Source: a virus. Taken from it: a DNA stretch of 26,470 bases. This document shows positions 6,774 to 15,346 of the stretch, piece after piece. Below the pieces are notes generated by a model. The model did no database searches, was not told the origin of the DNA, and worked only from the letters and a program-made list of their open reading frames with translations. The translations under genes were made by a program, and so were the position numbers. The stretch covers positions 1 through 26,470 of IMG/VR virus record IMGVR_UViG_3300036823_000025. One strand, written 5' to 3'. The first letter of the stretch is position 1, and every line of letters starts with the position of its first letter.

Positions 6774-9700
6774 CGGTTCTTCACCCCTCCCCTGCTCGAA
6801 CGCCGGGCCTGCCAGGCGACGGTCGCGGCGATCTCGTTGGCGCTGGCGCCGGACTTCGTCACCGGGATGGTGAGCTGCCCGATCACCGGGGCGGCCTGCT
6901 GGATGATGACGACTGTCCCGCCGGCCGCGTGCGCGGTCCCCAGCGGGATGCCGAACTTCCCCGCCACCGTCGTCAGGACCCGGGTCGAGGCGGCCCGCTT
7001 GGACGCGGCGAGCGGCATGTACGCCTCGCCCTGGGTGGACGGCTCGGCGAACTTGATGCGCCCGGACGGGACCGCCCCGTAGATCCCCGGCTCCCAGATA
7101 CCGCCGTCCGCGTACGCCAGGCCCTTGTCGGCCTTCCCGAGGTCGCCCAGGAACCGGGCGCCGCGCTTGCCCAGCGAGGAGGTGATCTGCGCGCGGGCCT
7201 TGTCGCCTACGGCGATGATCTCGTCTTCGCCCAGACCGGTCGCCGAAGCCACCGCGTGGATCCCGGTGCTCGAGGTCTTCACGGCCGCGATGATCTGTAC
7301 GAGCTCGCCGAGCTGCGTGCTGTCCAGCAGCGCCGCGTTCTTCTTCGCGGCCGCGTTCGCCTTCGACGCCGAACTGCTGCTCTTGACCGCCTGCGCGGCG
7401 ACGGCCTGCGCCGCCGCGTCGCCCTGCCCGGCCAGCTGCGTCGCCAGGTCGCCGTACCCCATCGACGCCAGCTTCGACAGGTTGGCCTGGAAGGACGCGC
7501 TGGTCGAGTTGGCCGAGCTGAGCTGCCGCGTGTAGTCCGCCAGCGTCGCCTGAGCCGTCGGGCCCAGCGCCTTGAGGTTGGCGACGATGCTGGCGAACTG
7601 CTTCTTCGAGGCCTTCGCCAGCGACGCCACCAGGCCCTCGCCGGACGCACCCATCGACCGCAGGGTGTCCTCGACATCACCGCCGGCCTTCGCGCCGATC
7701 GCCGACAGGTTCCGCTCCCATGCGGCCGAGGCCTTCACCGACGCCGCGAGGGTCCGCTCGAACTGGGCCAGGGTGACGTGGCCCTTGGACTTTGGGTCAG
7801 CAGCCGACAGCACGTCAGAAGCGCTGTAGGCGCTGTCGGCCGGGTCGCTCGGGGTGTACGTGAAGCCGCCGCTGTCGAAGTGCTGGACCCTGCGCAGTCC
7901 CCCAGACAGGCCACCGTTGGCGAATGCCACGACGCCACCGAACCGCTTGACGACCTCCTTGACGATGGCCTTCGACCGGCCGCGCTTCGTCGCACTGAGG
8001 GGTACGTATGCCTCCCCGGCAGTCTCAGGCTCCGACCACACGCGGATAGGTCCGCCCTTGCTGGTGATCTGCGCCACATGGTTCTCGGATCCGCCAGCGA
8101 AGTAGTCGACGACGGCACCGTTCGCGTAGCCGTACCCGTTCGCGGAGGTATACGAGCCCTTGGGGCCGGTGTAGCCCTCGAGGACCCCGTTGTACTTGAC
8201 CGTGACGGTGATCGACTTGCCGTGTACGGAATTCACGGCGTTCTGCACTGCGCGGGCGCCGTTCAGGGCCTCGGAGTCGTCGACCACCAGCTTGGTGGAC
8301 TTGCTCGCGGGTACGGCCTCGACGCTGGCCAGGTACGCAGCCAGGCCCTTGGTGGCCGTGGCCTTGTCCAGGTTGATTTGGATCTTGCGCGACCCTGGCA
8401 GCGTCTTGACGGTGAACCCGAGCTGCTGGAGTTCCTTCTGCGCGTTCGCGTCCAGCGTGTCCACGACGATGTGCTTCGTGCCGGGGATCGCCGAGAACTG
8501 CGCCTGAATCGCGACCAGGTCGGCCATGGCCGCCGGCAGCCCGACGGTCTTGAGGATCAGGGACGTCTGGCCCGGGATCAGGCCCATGGAGTCCGCGACG
8601 CCCTTGGCCTGCTTCGCCGTCAGGCCGTACTTCTCAGCGATGTCGATGGCACCCTTGCGCCCCTTCGACATCTCCGCAGTGGCGGCCGCGATGGACTGCG
8701 GCAGGGTCTTCCCGGCGTTCTGGGCCAGGGTGAATGCGGACGCGGCGGCGTTGGTCGCCCCGTCGGCGACGTCCGACAGCGAGTTGTAGAGCTGGTTGCC
8801 GTTGACGGTGGTGGTGTCGATGGCCCCGTTGGTCTGGAGAAGGGCCTTGCCCCACCCGCCGGTCTTCTTCGTCGCGGAGTCGACGGCGCTGTTGGCGCTG
8901 AGGATCGCGGAGTTCATCCGGGCCTCGGCGGCCTGGAGACTGATGCTGCCGCCGGAGAGTAGGTCCAGGGCCTGCTTGAGGTCGCGGGTGCGCTGGTCGG
9001 CGTCGTCGGTGGCTGAGGCCAGGTCGGCCACGGTGTTCTTGAGGGTGCCGAAGGCAGTCGAGGTGGAGGCGCTGGACTTGGCCGCATCGTTGAAGGCCAT
9101 GGCGTCGGACTGGGCCTTGGTGAAGTCCCCGGACATGCCCTTAAGCTCGCCGGACAGCTTATGCGCAGCCTCAGCCTGGCTGTTGTAGTAGACAGTGTCG
9201 ACCTTGCCGCCAGGCAGGATGACGGTGGTCTGCTGGGACGCGGCGAGGTCGTCCAGGCGGCCGCGCAGCTGGTCGACGCTGTCGCCCTGGTCGGTGTAGG
9301 CGTTGGTCAGCTCGGCCAGGGAGACGCCGGCGGTGCTGGCCAGGTCGACCAGGCGCGTCTTGCCGTCGGCCAGCTTCTTGTCCTGCAGGATCTGCGCCGC
9401 TGTGGAGCGCACGTTGTCGCTGACCGCGCCGTTGGAGTCCCGCAGTGCGGACGACAGGTTCTCGATCGCGGCTTCGTGCGCCTGCGCGGCCGCGGCCGCG
9501 GCCTGCTGATGCGATGCCAGGAGGCCGAGCCCCAGCGTGAACCCGACCAGGGCGAGCCCGGCCGGGCCGCCGAGGGCACCCATCAGGCCTGCGCCGGCGG
9601 CCTTGATGCCGACGCCAGCCGCCTTGAGGCTGCCGGCCACGGTGCCGCCGAACGCCGACGCGTTGACCCGGGCAGCGGAGAACGCCTGCCCCATCTGCGA

Positions 9701-11806
9701 GAGCACGGGCACCCGGCTGCCCAGGACGCGCACCGCGGCGCCCATGGTCGTCATGCTCTGCCCGGCGTCGTTGGCGTACATCCGGGTCAGGCGGATCTCG
9801 TCCGACATGTTCCGCAGCCCTGTGCGCGCCGACAGCGCGGAAGCGGCGATGGCGGGCCCGATACGGCTCGTAAGGAGGATCGCTGCGATAGCTGTCTGCA
9901 CCGGGCTGGGCAGCGAGGAGAACGCCTTGACCAGCACGCCCACGGCCTTACCGGCCGGGACGAGAACACCCGACAGGCCGCTGATGGCCTTGAGGCCGAG
10001 GTCTGCCGCGGTGACGACGATCTGGAGAGCGTTCGCGGCACCGTTGCCGCCGGTCTCGACGTCGGTCAGGGCCGAGCCGATCGGCTCCAGGCCGTGTTCG
10101 AGGTTCGTCAGGACCGTCTCAAGGGTTCGGGCGGCGTTGACGAGCAGCAGGATCCCGGTCGCGGCGACGCTCTCGCCGATGTGCTCGAGCGGGCCGATCA
10201 GCTTCTCGGCGTCGTCGGCCAACGCACCGAGCCCGTGGTGGACCTTCGATTCCAACTCCGGGCCGAACAGGGTGGCCAGGTCGGTGCCGTAGGTGATCGC
10301 CTTCGCGGCCCACGGCGTCACCGAGGCCATGCCGCCGGTCAGCTCGCGGGTGATCTTCTCCAGCGCCGGGGACATCGCGGTGTAGAGCGTCAGCCCGGTC
10401 TGCTTGGCCTGGGTCTTGAGCTGCGTCATCGCGCCGGTCAGGCCCTTGGACTGCGCGGCGGTCAGGGCCTGGGCCTTGCCGACCTGAGTCACCTGGGCCT
10501 GCGCGGCCGTGAACCCGACCAGGCCTTGCTCTGCCAGCGCGGTCATACCGGACAGGCCGGTCTTGCCGTACGCCTTGGTCACGGCCGCGGCGAAGTCCTT
10601 CGGAGAGAGCTTCTCCTGCGCGGCGTGGAGCTGCCCGATGACGTAGGTCAAGCCCTTGAACTGCCCTTGGCCGTCGAACGCGCTGATGTTGAGGGTGTCC
10701 AGGCCCTCCTGCATCTGCTTGGTGGGCTTGGACATGTTCGCGAACGCGGTCCGCAGGGTGGTACCGGCCGTCTGGCCGATGATGCCAGCCCTGCCCAGCG
10801 CGACGACCGCGGCCGCCGTGTCCTCCAGGCTGACGTGCAGGGATTTCGCGAGCGGGCCCGCGTACTTCATGGCGTGCCAGATGTCGTTGATGCCACCAGA
10901 CGCACCGGTCGACGCGCCGGCGAGGACGTCGGCGGCGTGGGCTGCGCTGTTCGCTCCGAGGCCGAAGTCGTCCAGGGTGTCACCGAGGTACTTGGCGGCG
11001 TCGGCGGCCTTGATGTGCAGGCCGGCCTGGAGTGTCAGCGCGGCCCGGTCGGCGGCGATGGACGCGTCGGCGTTGAATCCGGCCTTGGCCAGGTCGACCA
11101 TGGCCTCCTCGGCGTCCTTGGCAGTGGACGCCGGCAGGGAGAGGTCGCTGCCCAGCTGCTTTGCTGCCGCGGCCGCGCGGAGCATCTGCGGCGCCGTGGC
11201 GCCCGTCGTGGCCTGGAAGGTGTTCAGCTCCTGGGCTGACTCGTTGCCGAGCTTGATGAGCGCAGCACCACCGAACAGCAGCGCGCCGCCGGCCAGGAGC
11301 CCAGCCAGGCTCTTGACCCGGCCGAACACCCCGGTCGCAGCCGAGCCGATCCGTCCCAGGCTCGTCTCCGCGACGGCTCCCGACGCACGGACCTCGGTGG
11401 CCATGGTGGTGGAGCTGACTCCGAGCCGGGACACCCCGGCGGCCGCGCTGGCCACCTCCCGGGCGGCGACGCGGACCTGGGTGGCGAACGCTGTGGACGC
11501 GGCCGCGGCCTGCCGCTGAGCGCGCGCCGCTGCGGTGGCACCCTCGCCCAGCCGTCCGAGGCGGGTGGCCGTCGCGGTGGCCTGCGTGCCGGCAGCCCGC
11601 TGCTCGCGAGTCGTGGCCGCGGTGACGTCGCCGAGCGTCGCCACCCGGCGGGCAGTCCCGGCCGAGGCCACACCCAGGGTGTCGATCCTGGCCTGGGCCT
11701 GCTCAGTCTCCAGACCGGCAGTGCGCGCGGCCGCAGCAGTGCCCTTGAGAGCACCGAGGAGCGAGGAGGCCTGCGCGCGCACCTCGACGGACAGGTTCCA
11801 CGTCAC
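6770..11806 (-). CDS. Tail tape measure protein
   Basis: At 1678 aa this is the longest gene, as expected for a tape measure protein, which sets tail length and takes part in DNA ejection. Residues 1-160 are Ala-rich helical or coiled-coil sequence. A hydrophobic segment lies at 167-185. The region about 185-480 resembles the TP901-type phage tail core (FQATTGATAPQMLRAAAAAK, SLEDTAAAVVALGRAGI, LSGMTALAEQGLVGF). Another hydrophobic stretch occurs near residue 755. The C-terminal part contains two copies of a GEAY(V/M)PL-SA-KR motif, near residues 1262 and 1592, each beside a Gly-rich segment. The start is GTG at 11806 with GAGGTGG just upstream, 30 bp after the chaperone fusion stop. At about 0.15 nm per residue the tail would be near 250 nm, which is an inference. 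Confidence 0.93.
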   Translation of the reverse strand: MTWNLSVEVRAQASSLLGALKGTAAAARTAGLETEQAQARIDTLGVASAGTARRVATLGDVTAATTREQRAAGTQATATATRLGRLGEGATAAARAQRQAAAASTAFATQVRVAAREVASAAAGVSRLGVSSTTMATEVRASGAVAETSLGRIGSAATGVFGRVKSLAGLLAGGALLFGGAALIKLGNESAQELNTFQATTGATAPQMLRAAAAAKQLGSDLSLPASTAKDAEEAMVDLAKAGFNADASIAADRAALTLQAGLHIKAADAAKYLGDTLDDFGLGANSAAHAADVLAGASTGASGGINDIWHAMKYAGPLAKSLHVSLEDTAAAVVALGRAGIIGQTAGTTLRTAFANMSKPTKQMQEGLDTLNISAFDGQGQFKGLTYVIGQLHAAQEKLSPKDFAAAVTKAYGKTGLSGMTALAEQGLVGFTAAQAQVTQVGKAQALTAAQSKGLTGAMTQLKTQAKQTGLTLYTAMSPALEKITRELTGGMASVTPWAAKAITYGTDLATLFGPELESKVHHGLGALADDAEKLIGPLEHIGESVAATGILLLVNAARTLETVLTNLEHGLEPIGSALTDVETGGNGAANALQIVVTAADLGLKAISGLSGVLVPAGKAVGVLVKAFSSLPSPVQTAIAAILLTSRIGPAIAASALSARTGLRNMSDEIRLTRMYANDAGQSMTTMGAAVRVLGSRVPVLSQMGQAFSAARVNASAFGGTVAGSLKAAGVGIKAAGAGLMGALGGPAGLALVGFTLGLGLLASHQQAAAAAAQAHEAAIENLSSALRDSNGAVSDNVRSTAAQILQDKKLADGKTRLVDLASTAGVSLAELTNAYTDQGDSVDQLRGRLDDLAASQQTTVILPGGKVDTVYYNSQAEAAHKLSGELKGMSGDFTKAQSDAMAFNDAAKSSASTSTAFGTLKNTVADLASATDDADQRTRDLKQALDLLSGGSISLQAAEARMNSAILSANSAVDSATKKTGGWGKALLQTNGAIDTTTVNGNQLYNSLSDVADGATNAAASAFTLAQNAGKTLPQSIAAATAEMSKGRKGAIDIAEKYGLTAKQAKGVADSMGLIPGQTSLILKTVGLPAAMADLVAIQAQFSAIPGTKHIVVDTLDANAQKELQQLGFTVKTLPGSRKIQINLDKATATKGLAAYLASVEAVPASKSTKLVVDDSEALNGARAVQNAVNSVHGKSITVTVKYNGVLEGYTGPKGSYTSANGYGYANGAVVDYFAGGSENHVAQITSKGGPIRVWSEPETAGEAYVPLSATKRGRSKAIVKEVVKRFGGVVAFANGGLSGGLRRVQHFDSGGFTYTPSDPADSAYSASDVLSAADPKSKGHVTLAQFERTLAASVKASAAWERNLSAIGAKAGGDVEDTLRSMGASGEGLVASLAKASKKQFASIVANLKALGPTAQATLADYTRQLSSANSTSASFQANLSKLASMGYGDLATQLAGQGDAAAQAVAAQAVKSSSSASKANAAAKKNAALLDSTQLGELVQIIAAVKTSSTGIHAVASATGLGEDEIIAVGDKARAQITSSLGKRGARFLGDLGKADKGLAYADGGIWEPGIYGAVPSGRIKFAEPSTQGEAYMPLAASKRAASTRVLTTVAGKFGIPLGTAHAAGGTVVIIQQAAPVIGQLTIPVTKSGASANEIAATVAWQARRSSRGGVKNR

Positions 11807-11836
11807 GGGCCCACCTCGCTCTCTGCTGTCGAACTG

Positions 11837-12789
11837 TCAGGACTTCCTGCGTCTGCGGGCCGCGGCTTCCTGCTCCCGGGCCTCCTCGTGCTCCGCGTAG
11901 GCCTCGAAGGGCACCAGCGAGACCTTCACGCCGTAGCCGTTCGCCCCCTGCGGGATGCTCTGCCGTGCCTCCTCGAGGGCCTCGCAGCCGTGGCACCGGA
12001 CCGGCACAGGCACGTAGGCGTCCAAGTCGCCGCCGACACGCGGGTTCCACTCCTCGTCACGGGTCCCGCAGGACGAGCAGACCGAGGCCTGCCACTCGCG
12101 CCAGGCGCGGGCCTTCTTCCGGTCCTCGGCACTCCAGCGGCCGTCGCCGCCGAGGAACTGCGAGTGAGGGATGCCCCAGCGGTCGCACAGATCGAGGTCC
12201 GCCCGTAGCTGCGGGTCATCCCTCAGCCTTTTCCCAGGTCAGACCGCTTGACCATCTGCACGCTCAGCGCTGCCCCGAACAGGTCGTTGGCGTCCATGCC
12301 GCCCCAGATGTCCAGGAGCTCGGTGGCCTCCTCGACGCTCATCGGGTCGGTCACCGTCGCGGCGATCAGCGCCGGCGCGAAGGTCTCCGGGTTCCAGTCG
12401 TGCCCGTCGGCGGTCTGCTGCTCGGTGGGCGGGTGCGCGAGGATGAGCGCGTCGTAGACCGGGCGCGGCAGCGAGCGCATCATCAGCACCTCGGACGCGT
12501 TGGTGAACGCCTCCTCGGCCGTCTTCGCCTCGGCCGCGGCCTCGTCCGCGCTGGCCGCCAGGTCGTTGTCGGTCGGGTCGTTGTCGGCCATGTGGCGCAG
12601 GTTCTGCGCCCGCGCGGCCTTGCGGAGGTAGGCGTCGCGGGTGGCCTCGTCCTCGGTGATCCGGAACGGGCGCTCGGCCAGCTTCCGCTGACGGAGGCGC
12701 TCCATCTTCTGGGCCCAGTGGGCGTCGAGCGCGACAGCGTCCGCCGGCGGGACATCCGCGGAGGTGGTCGTCTTCTTGGGAGTGGACAC
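11837..12789 (-). CDS. Tail assembly chaperone G-T fusion made by -1 frameshift
   Basis: Translation starts at GTG 12789, slips -1 at GGGAAAA (12235-12229) and continues in the overlapping frame to the stop at 11837. This gives 187 + 130 = about 317 aa. The T extension reads RLRDDPQLRADLDLCDRWGI, then PHSQFLGGDGRWSAEDRKKA, with a zinc-finger-like pair CSSCG ... CHGC. This LCDRWGIPHSxFLG pattern is typical of actinophage T-type chaperones. The extension has no start of its own with a ribosome binding site, which supports the frameshift. In lambda and relatives, gpG and gpGT bind the tape measure protein and recruit tail tube subunits. It lies directly before the tape measure gene, as the family requires. 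Confidence 0.85.
12223..12789 (-). CDS. Tail assembly chaperone G (unshifted product)
   Basis: The zero-frame product is 188 aa, ending LGKG-stop at 12223, just after the slippery site. It is mainly helical. The N-terminus is charged and Thr/Lys-rich; the central part is MERLRQRKLAERPFRITEDE; the C-terminal half (PETFAPALIAATVTDPMSVE, ELLDIWGGMDANDLFGAAL) is the conserved chaperone core. It is expected to be made in large excess over the G-T fusion. AGGAG lies about 7 nt before the GTG start at 12789. The gene follows the major tail protein, separated by a strong hairpin. Confidence 0.85.
   Translation of the reverse strand: MSTPKKTTTSADVPPADAVALDAHWAQKMERLRQRKLAERPFRITEDEATRDAYLRKAARAQNLRHMADNDPTDNDLAASADEAAAEAKTAEEAFTNASEVLMMRSLPRPVYDALILAHPPTEQQTADGHDWNPETFAPALIAATVTDPMSVEEATELLDIWGGMDANDLFGAALSVQMVKRSDLGKG
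12229..12235 (-). other. Programmed -1 ribosomal frameshift site GGGAAAA
   Basis: On the minus strand the zero frame reads CTG GGA AAA GGC TGA, so the heptamer G GGA AAA fits the X XXY YYZ slippery rule. Slipping back one base enters the T-frame, which stays open for 130 codons. The zero-frame stop follows just one codon later. The position near the 3' end of gene G matches lambda-type G/GT frameshifting. Confidence 0.87.
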
Positions 12790-12826
12790 AGGGGTCTCCT
12801 GGGTGCGTTGAGGGAGAGGTGGTGTG

Positions 12827-12881
12827 CCCGGTCGGCGTCAGTCGCCTACATGCCGATGCCAGTGGTGCGGCGCCGACCGGG
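12827..12881 (-). terminator. Hairpin between major tail protein and chaperone genes
   Basis: Arms 12827-12837 and 12871-12881 form a perfect 11-bp GC-rich stem (CCCGGTCGGCG with CGCCGACCGGG) around a 33-nt loop. It lies 13 bp after the major tail protein stop and 38 bp before the chaperone start. No U-tract follows on the minus strand, so it may act as a partial terminator or as an mRNA-stabilising structure that favours major tail protein expression. Confidence 0.55.
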
Positions 12882-12893
12882 AGCAGGTGGGGA

Positions 12894-13394
12894 TCAGGTC
12901 GCGGCGGCCGGCACGGCAGCGCCCTGGACGGGGCGTTCGAGGATTGTGCACATCACGGTGAGCTTCGCGGCGTCGTTGTCCGTGGTGTACGCGGGCGCCT
13001 GCGAGCCGACCTGGATGTGGAAGATGTCCATCGACGCGGAGGCCGGGACGTCGCCCTTGCGCAGGATCACGACGAAGGCTTCGGTCCCCTTGGCGAACAG
13101 CGCCTCGAGGTCGGCGTCGATCTCGTCCTCGTAGAGCGTGAAGCTGCTGCTGTCGGCCTTGTCCGACCCGGGGATCTGCGAGTCGAAGTCGTCGCTCATG
13201 TCCGGGGTGTCGATGGGCTGGTTGGCGAGACTCCAGCCGTCCACGGTGGCGATGGCGCTGGTGAAGTCGACGCCAGCGGTCAGCTCGGCCCGGGTCGGGA
13301 TGAGCGTGTCGGAGGCGACGGCCGGCAGCAGGAGGAACTTGCTCTTGCCCCGGCGGGAGAACTTCTTGACGGGTCCTGTGAAGGTGGTGGTCAC
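12894..13394 (-). CDS. Major tail (tube) protein
   Basis: The product from GTG 13394 is 166 aa. It begins TTTFTGPVKKFSRRGKSKF and is mostly beta strand (FTSAIATVDGWSLANQPIDT, ADLEALFAKGTEAFVVILRK, FHIQVGSQAPAYTTDNDAAK). It ends with an Ala-rich tail. Size, the conserved order of segments and position between the tail terminator and the chaperones identify a tail tube subunit. A longer in-frame start (13478) is possible, but the added N-terminus is Arg/Gly-rich and does not resemble the family. The Shine-Dalgarno of the GTG is weak (GGGG about 7 nt upstream). A hairpin follows the gene. Confidence 0.8.
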   Translation of the reverse strand: MTTTFTGPVKKFSRRGKSKFLLLPAVASDTLIPTRAELTAGVDFTSAIATVDGWSLANQPIDTPDMSDDFDSQIPGSDKADSSSFTLYEDEIDADLEALFAKGTEAFVVILRKGDVPASASMDIFHIQVGSQAPAYTTDNDAAKLTVMCTILERPVQGAAVPAAAT

Positions 13395-13512
13395 GGCGTG
13401 GCCCCATTCCGGGGCGCACTGCTGCCCCTTGTCACGGCTGTGGGTACGGCCACCGAGAGGGGTGGTACGTCCGCGCAACTGGGACCGCCGCGGTACGGGG
13501 AAGCCGCCCTGG

Positions 13513-13941
13513 TCAGGGGGCGGCGCTGGTCAGGTCGAGCCTGATCCGCAGTACGTAGCTCACGATAGCTGCGGAGGGATCACTGGTATCCCCGGGCTCT
13601 GAGTCGACCGCACGGCAGAACACCTTCGCGCCGGGGACGGGGATGTCGTTGAGCCACTGGCCGGTGGACTGGTCGCGTTCGATGAACGCCCGGGACGCCT
13701 TGTCGGCCAGCCACAGGGCCTGGTCGAGCTGCTCGGCCACGCACTTGACCTGTAGGACCGTCGAGGAGTCCTCGTTGAGGTCGCTGTACGGGGCGCCGTC
13801 GGGCCGGTGGCCGACCAGGTCGAGAACGTAGTACGGCGGATCGGGGTTCCCGTCCGGGATGCGCCCCTCCCCGACGGGCCGGTCGACGGCGGTGGTGAGC
13901 ATCGCTGCGCCCGCGGTCAGGACTGCCAGACGGTCGATCAT
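13513..13941 (-). CDS. Tail terminator-like protein
   Basis: The 142-aa product has the usual size and position of a tail terminator (gpU-type), directly before the major tail protein. Such proteins cap the finished tail tube and join it to the neck. Typical segments are PPYYVLDLVGHRPDG (35-49), an SSTVLQVKCVAEQLDQALWL segment (59-78) and PSAAIVSYVLRIRLDLT near the C-terminus. The ATG at 13941 overlaps the upstream stop by ATGA. The following 118-bp gap to the major tail protein holds only a weak 5-bp inverted repeat (13450-13465). Confidence 0.7.
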   Translation of the reverse strand: MIDRLAVLTAGAAMLTTAVDRPVGEGRIPDGNPDPPYYVLDLVGHRPDGAPYSDLNEDSSTVLQVKCVAEQLDQALWLADKASRAFIERDQSTGQWLNDIPVPGAKVFCRAVDSEPGDTSDPSAAIVSYVLRIRLDLTSAAP

Positions 13942-14138
13942 GCTGCGCTCTCCTGCTGCTCGATGAGCTCGCGGCCGTCCAGCGACGCGTGCACATACTG
14001 GGTGACTGGCAGCCCGTCAGCCCGCGTGATCTCCTCCGGCCTGGGCCCGCAGACACAGTCCGGGCCCTGGGTGTGCGCCGCCGCGTCGTCCAGCGGGACG
14101 ACGTGCGCCACGAGGTACACCGCCCACCCGCCGCTCAC
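13938..14138 (-). CDS. Small connector-region protein with CxC motif
   Basis: This 66-aa protein starts at GTG 14138 (GTGA overlap with the previous stop) and ends overlapping the next gene. It contains HTQGPDCVCGP (22-32) followed by QYVHASLDGRE. A small protein with a His-plus-PDCxCGP pattern in this slot is common in actinophage connector clusters. The Cys and His could bind metal, but no function is known. Tight coupling on both sides suggests co-translation with tail-neck genes. Confidence 0.7.
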   Translation of the reverse strand: MSGGWAVYLVAHVVPLDDAAAHTQGPDCVCGPRPEEITRADGLPVTQYVHASLDGRELIEQQESAA

Positions 14139-14536
14139 AGCACAGCCTCGACGGCCTTGCGGAGAGCCTCCTGCACACCGGGCTCCCAGACGTCGATGGA
14201 CGGCTGGACGTGCGGGAACGGGGGCTGGTTGTAGACCCGGCCGATCGAGTCCGTGTCAGCGAACCCGTACTCCAGGCGGCGCCCCTGCGGTTTCATCGTG
14301 CCGACCGTGACGACGCCTCCGGCGACCAGCGGCCGCGGTACGACCTTCCAGGAAGCGATGTACTTCCCCGTGATGATGTTCGGCCCCGGCCGGCCAGAAG
14401 CGTGCGCGATGATCAGGGCCCGCAGCAGGGTGGCCTCGTGCTTGAGGGCACCGCGCAGCGCGACCGGCACCGCGGCCGCGGCCTCCTCGAGCGCGTCGGC
14501 CAGCTGCCCGAAGGTCGTGAACTCCCGGTCAGGCAT
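14135..14536 (-). CDS. HK97 gp10-like head-tail / tail completion protein
   Basis: This 133-aa protein has the pattern of HK97 gp10-type neck proteins. A helical N-terminal half (FGQLADALEEAAAAVPVALR, then LKHEATLLRALIIAHASGRPGP) precedes ITGKYIASWKV and a short beta segment. The motif YGFADTDSIGRVYNQPPFPH (about 90-109) matches the G-x-x-xPPxPH segment of the family. The C-terminal helix ends in a conserved amphipathic stretch. Gp10-like proteins complete the tail and help it join the head. The ATG at 14536 overlaps the upstream gene by 8 bp. Confidence 0.75.
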   Translation of the reverse strand: MPDREFTTFGQLADALEEAAAAVPVALRGALKHEATLLRALIIAHASGRPGPNIITGKYIASWKVVPRPLVAGGVVTVGTMKPQGRRLEYGFADTDSIGRVYNQPPFPHVQPSIDVWEPGVQEALRKAVEAVL

Positions 14537-14969
14537 CTGGGTCGGCCGCCTTCGGCTTGACGGCCTGGATCCAGGTCACCCGCAGGACGATCTGAGACGA
14601 CGCCAGGGACTCGTCCAGGGCGCGCCAGGTCCGGCCCACCAGGGCGTCGTCCCGAGCGGAGACGACGACCTCGACGACCGCGTCGCGCGGAACCAGCGGG
14701 GCGCTGACCGGGGTGAGCATCCGGTAAACCGAGCGCGGATTGTCGCGCCACGCCTGCAGGGCGTACGGGGCCGAGATAGGCGGCTGCACACCGCTCGGGT
14801 AGATCGCGCCTGCGTCCTGGTAGAGCACGGCCGGTTCCGCGTCGCCGAGTTCCCCGGTGCTGGTGTCCAGGACGCGGCCGCCGCTGGACGGCTCGGTCAC
14901 CCTGATGGTGTCCAGCAGCAGCATGTCCTCCATCGCGGGCATCAGGGCCCGCAGGTCCAGTCCGGTCAT
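14529..14969 (-). CDS. Head-tail stopper-like protein (DUF6093-type)
   Basis: The 146-aa product starts at ATG 14969 (ATGA overlap). The segments LLLDTIRVTEPSSGGRVLD and VYRMLTPVSAPLVPRDAVVE are typical of actinophage DUF6093-type proteins, a small beta-barrel type that closes the head-tail channel. It lies between an unknown connector-region gene and the gp10-like gene. The alternative start at 14987 would add six residues and lies inside the upstream gene. The family name rests on pattern memory, not on a search. Confidence 0.65.
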   Translation of the reverse strand: MTGLDLRALMPAMEDMLLLDTIRVTEPSSGGRVLDTSTGELGDAEPAVLYQDAGAIYPSGVQPPISAPYALQAWRDNPRSVYRMLTPVSAPLVPRDAVVEVVVSARDDALVGRTWRALDESLASSQIVLRVTWIQAVKPKAADPDA

Positions 14970-15346
14970 CGCTGCCCCTGGGCCCATTCCAGGAGCTGCG
15001 CGAGCATCGCCCGCGTCAGTTCGCCCGGCTCGCCGTCGAGGTCGCGGTTCAGCGCCGCCCGGTCCAGTGCGGCCGAGTCGATCCCTGCGAGGAACTCGGC
15101 GGCGTCGAGGGCGGGCTGCCCGACGACGACGCGCGCCAGGCCCTCCAACGCTGTGCTGTGCTGCGGGGCGAGCTGGAGCACGACGATGGGCAGGTCCCCC
15201 GGTCCCTGCTGCACGGTGTAGCCGCGCACCAGGTGCGAGATGTCGGTGCCGTCGAGCTCGATCGAGCTCGCGCCCAGGTCGGTGCCGATCGTGATGGTGC
15301 GCAGCTTGCCGGGGTGCTGCTGGAGAGTCTGGTCGTCATCGCTCAT
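14966..15346 (-). CDS. Hypothetical connector-region protein (126 aa)
   Basis: The start is ATG 15346 with AAGGAG about 9 nt upstream (minus strand AAGGAGCACCAGCGATG). The longer frame to 15523 is the shadow of the upstream gene. The N-terminal half is beta-rich (LRTITIGTDLGASSIELDGT, DISHLVRGYTVQQGP, PIVVLQLAP) and the C-terminal half is helical (LEGLARVVV, FLAGIDSAALDRAALNRDL). It overlaps the previous gene by 11 bp and the next by 4 bp. It is probably a head or connector accessory protein, but I do not recognise a family. Confidence 0.7.
   Translation of the reverse strand: MSDDDQTLQQHPGKLRTITIGTDLGASSIELDGTDISHLVRGYTVQQGPGDLPIVVLQLAPQHSTALEGLARVVVGQPALDAAEFLAGIDSAALDRAALNRDLDGEPGELTRAMLAQLLEWAQGQR

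Noticed and set aside
6929-11239. Long plus-strand open frames (677 and 692 codons) opposite the tape measure gene
   Set aside because: They are rich in Arg, Gly and Val with no motifs, typical of antisense shadows in GC-rich DNA.
11926-12219. Separate 97-codon minus-strand frame overlapping the T extension
   Set aside because: It lies in a third frame with Ser/Arg/Thr-rich composition and no motif. The -1 frame explains the region better.
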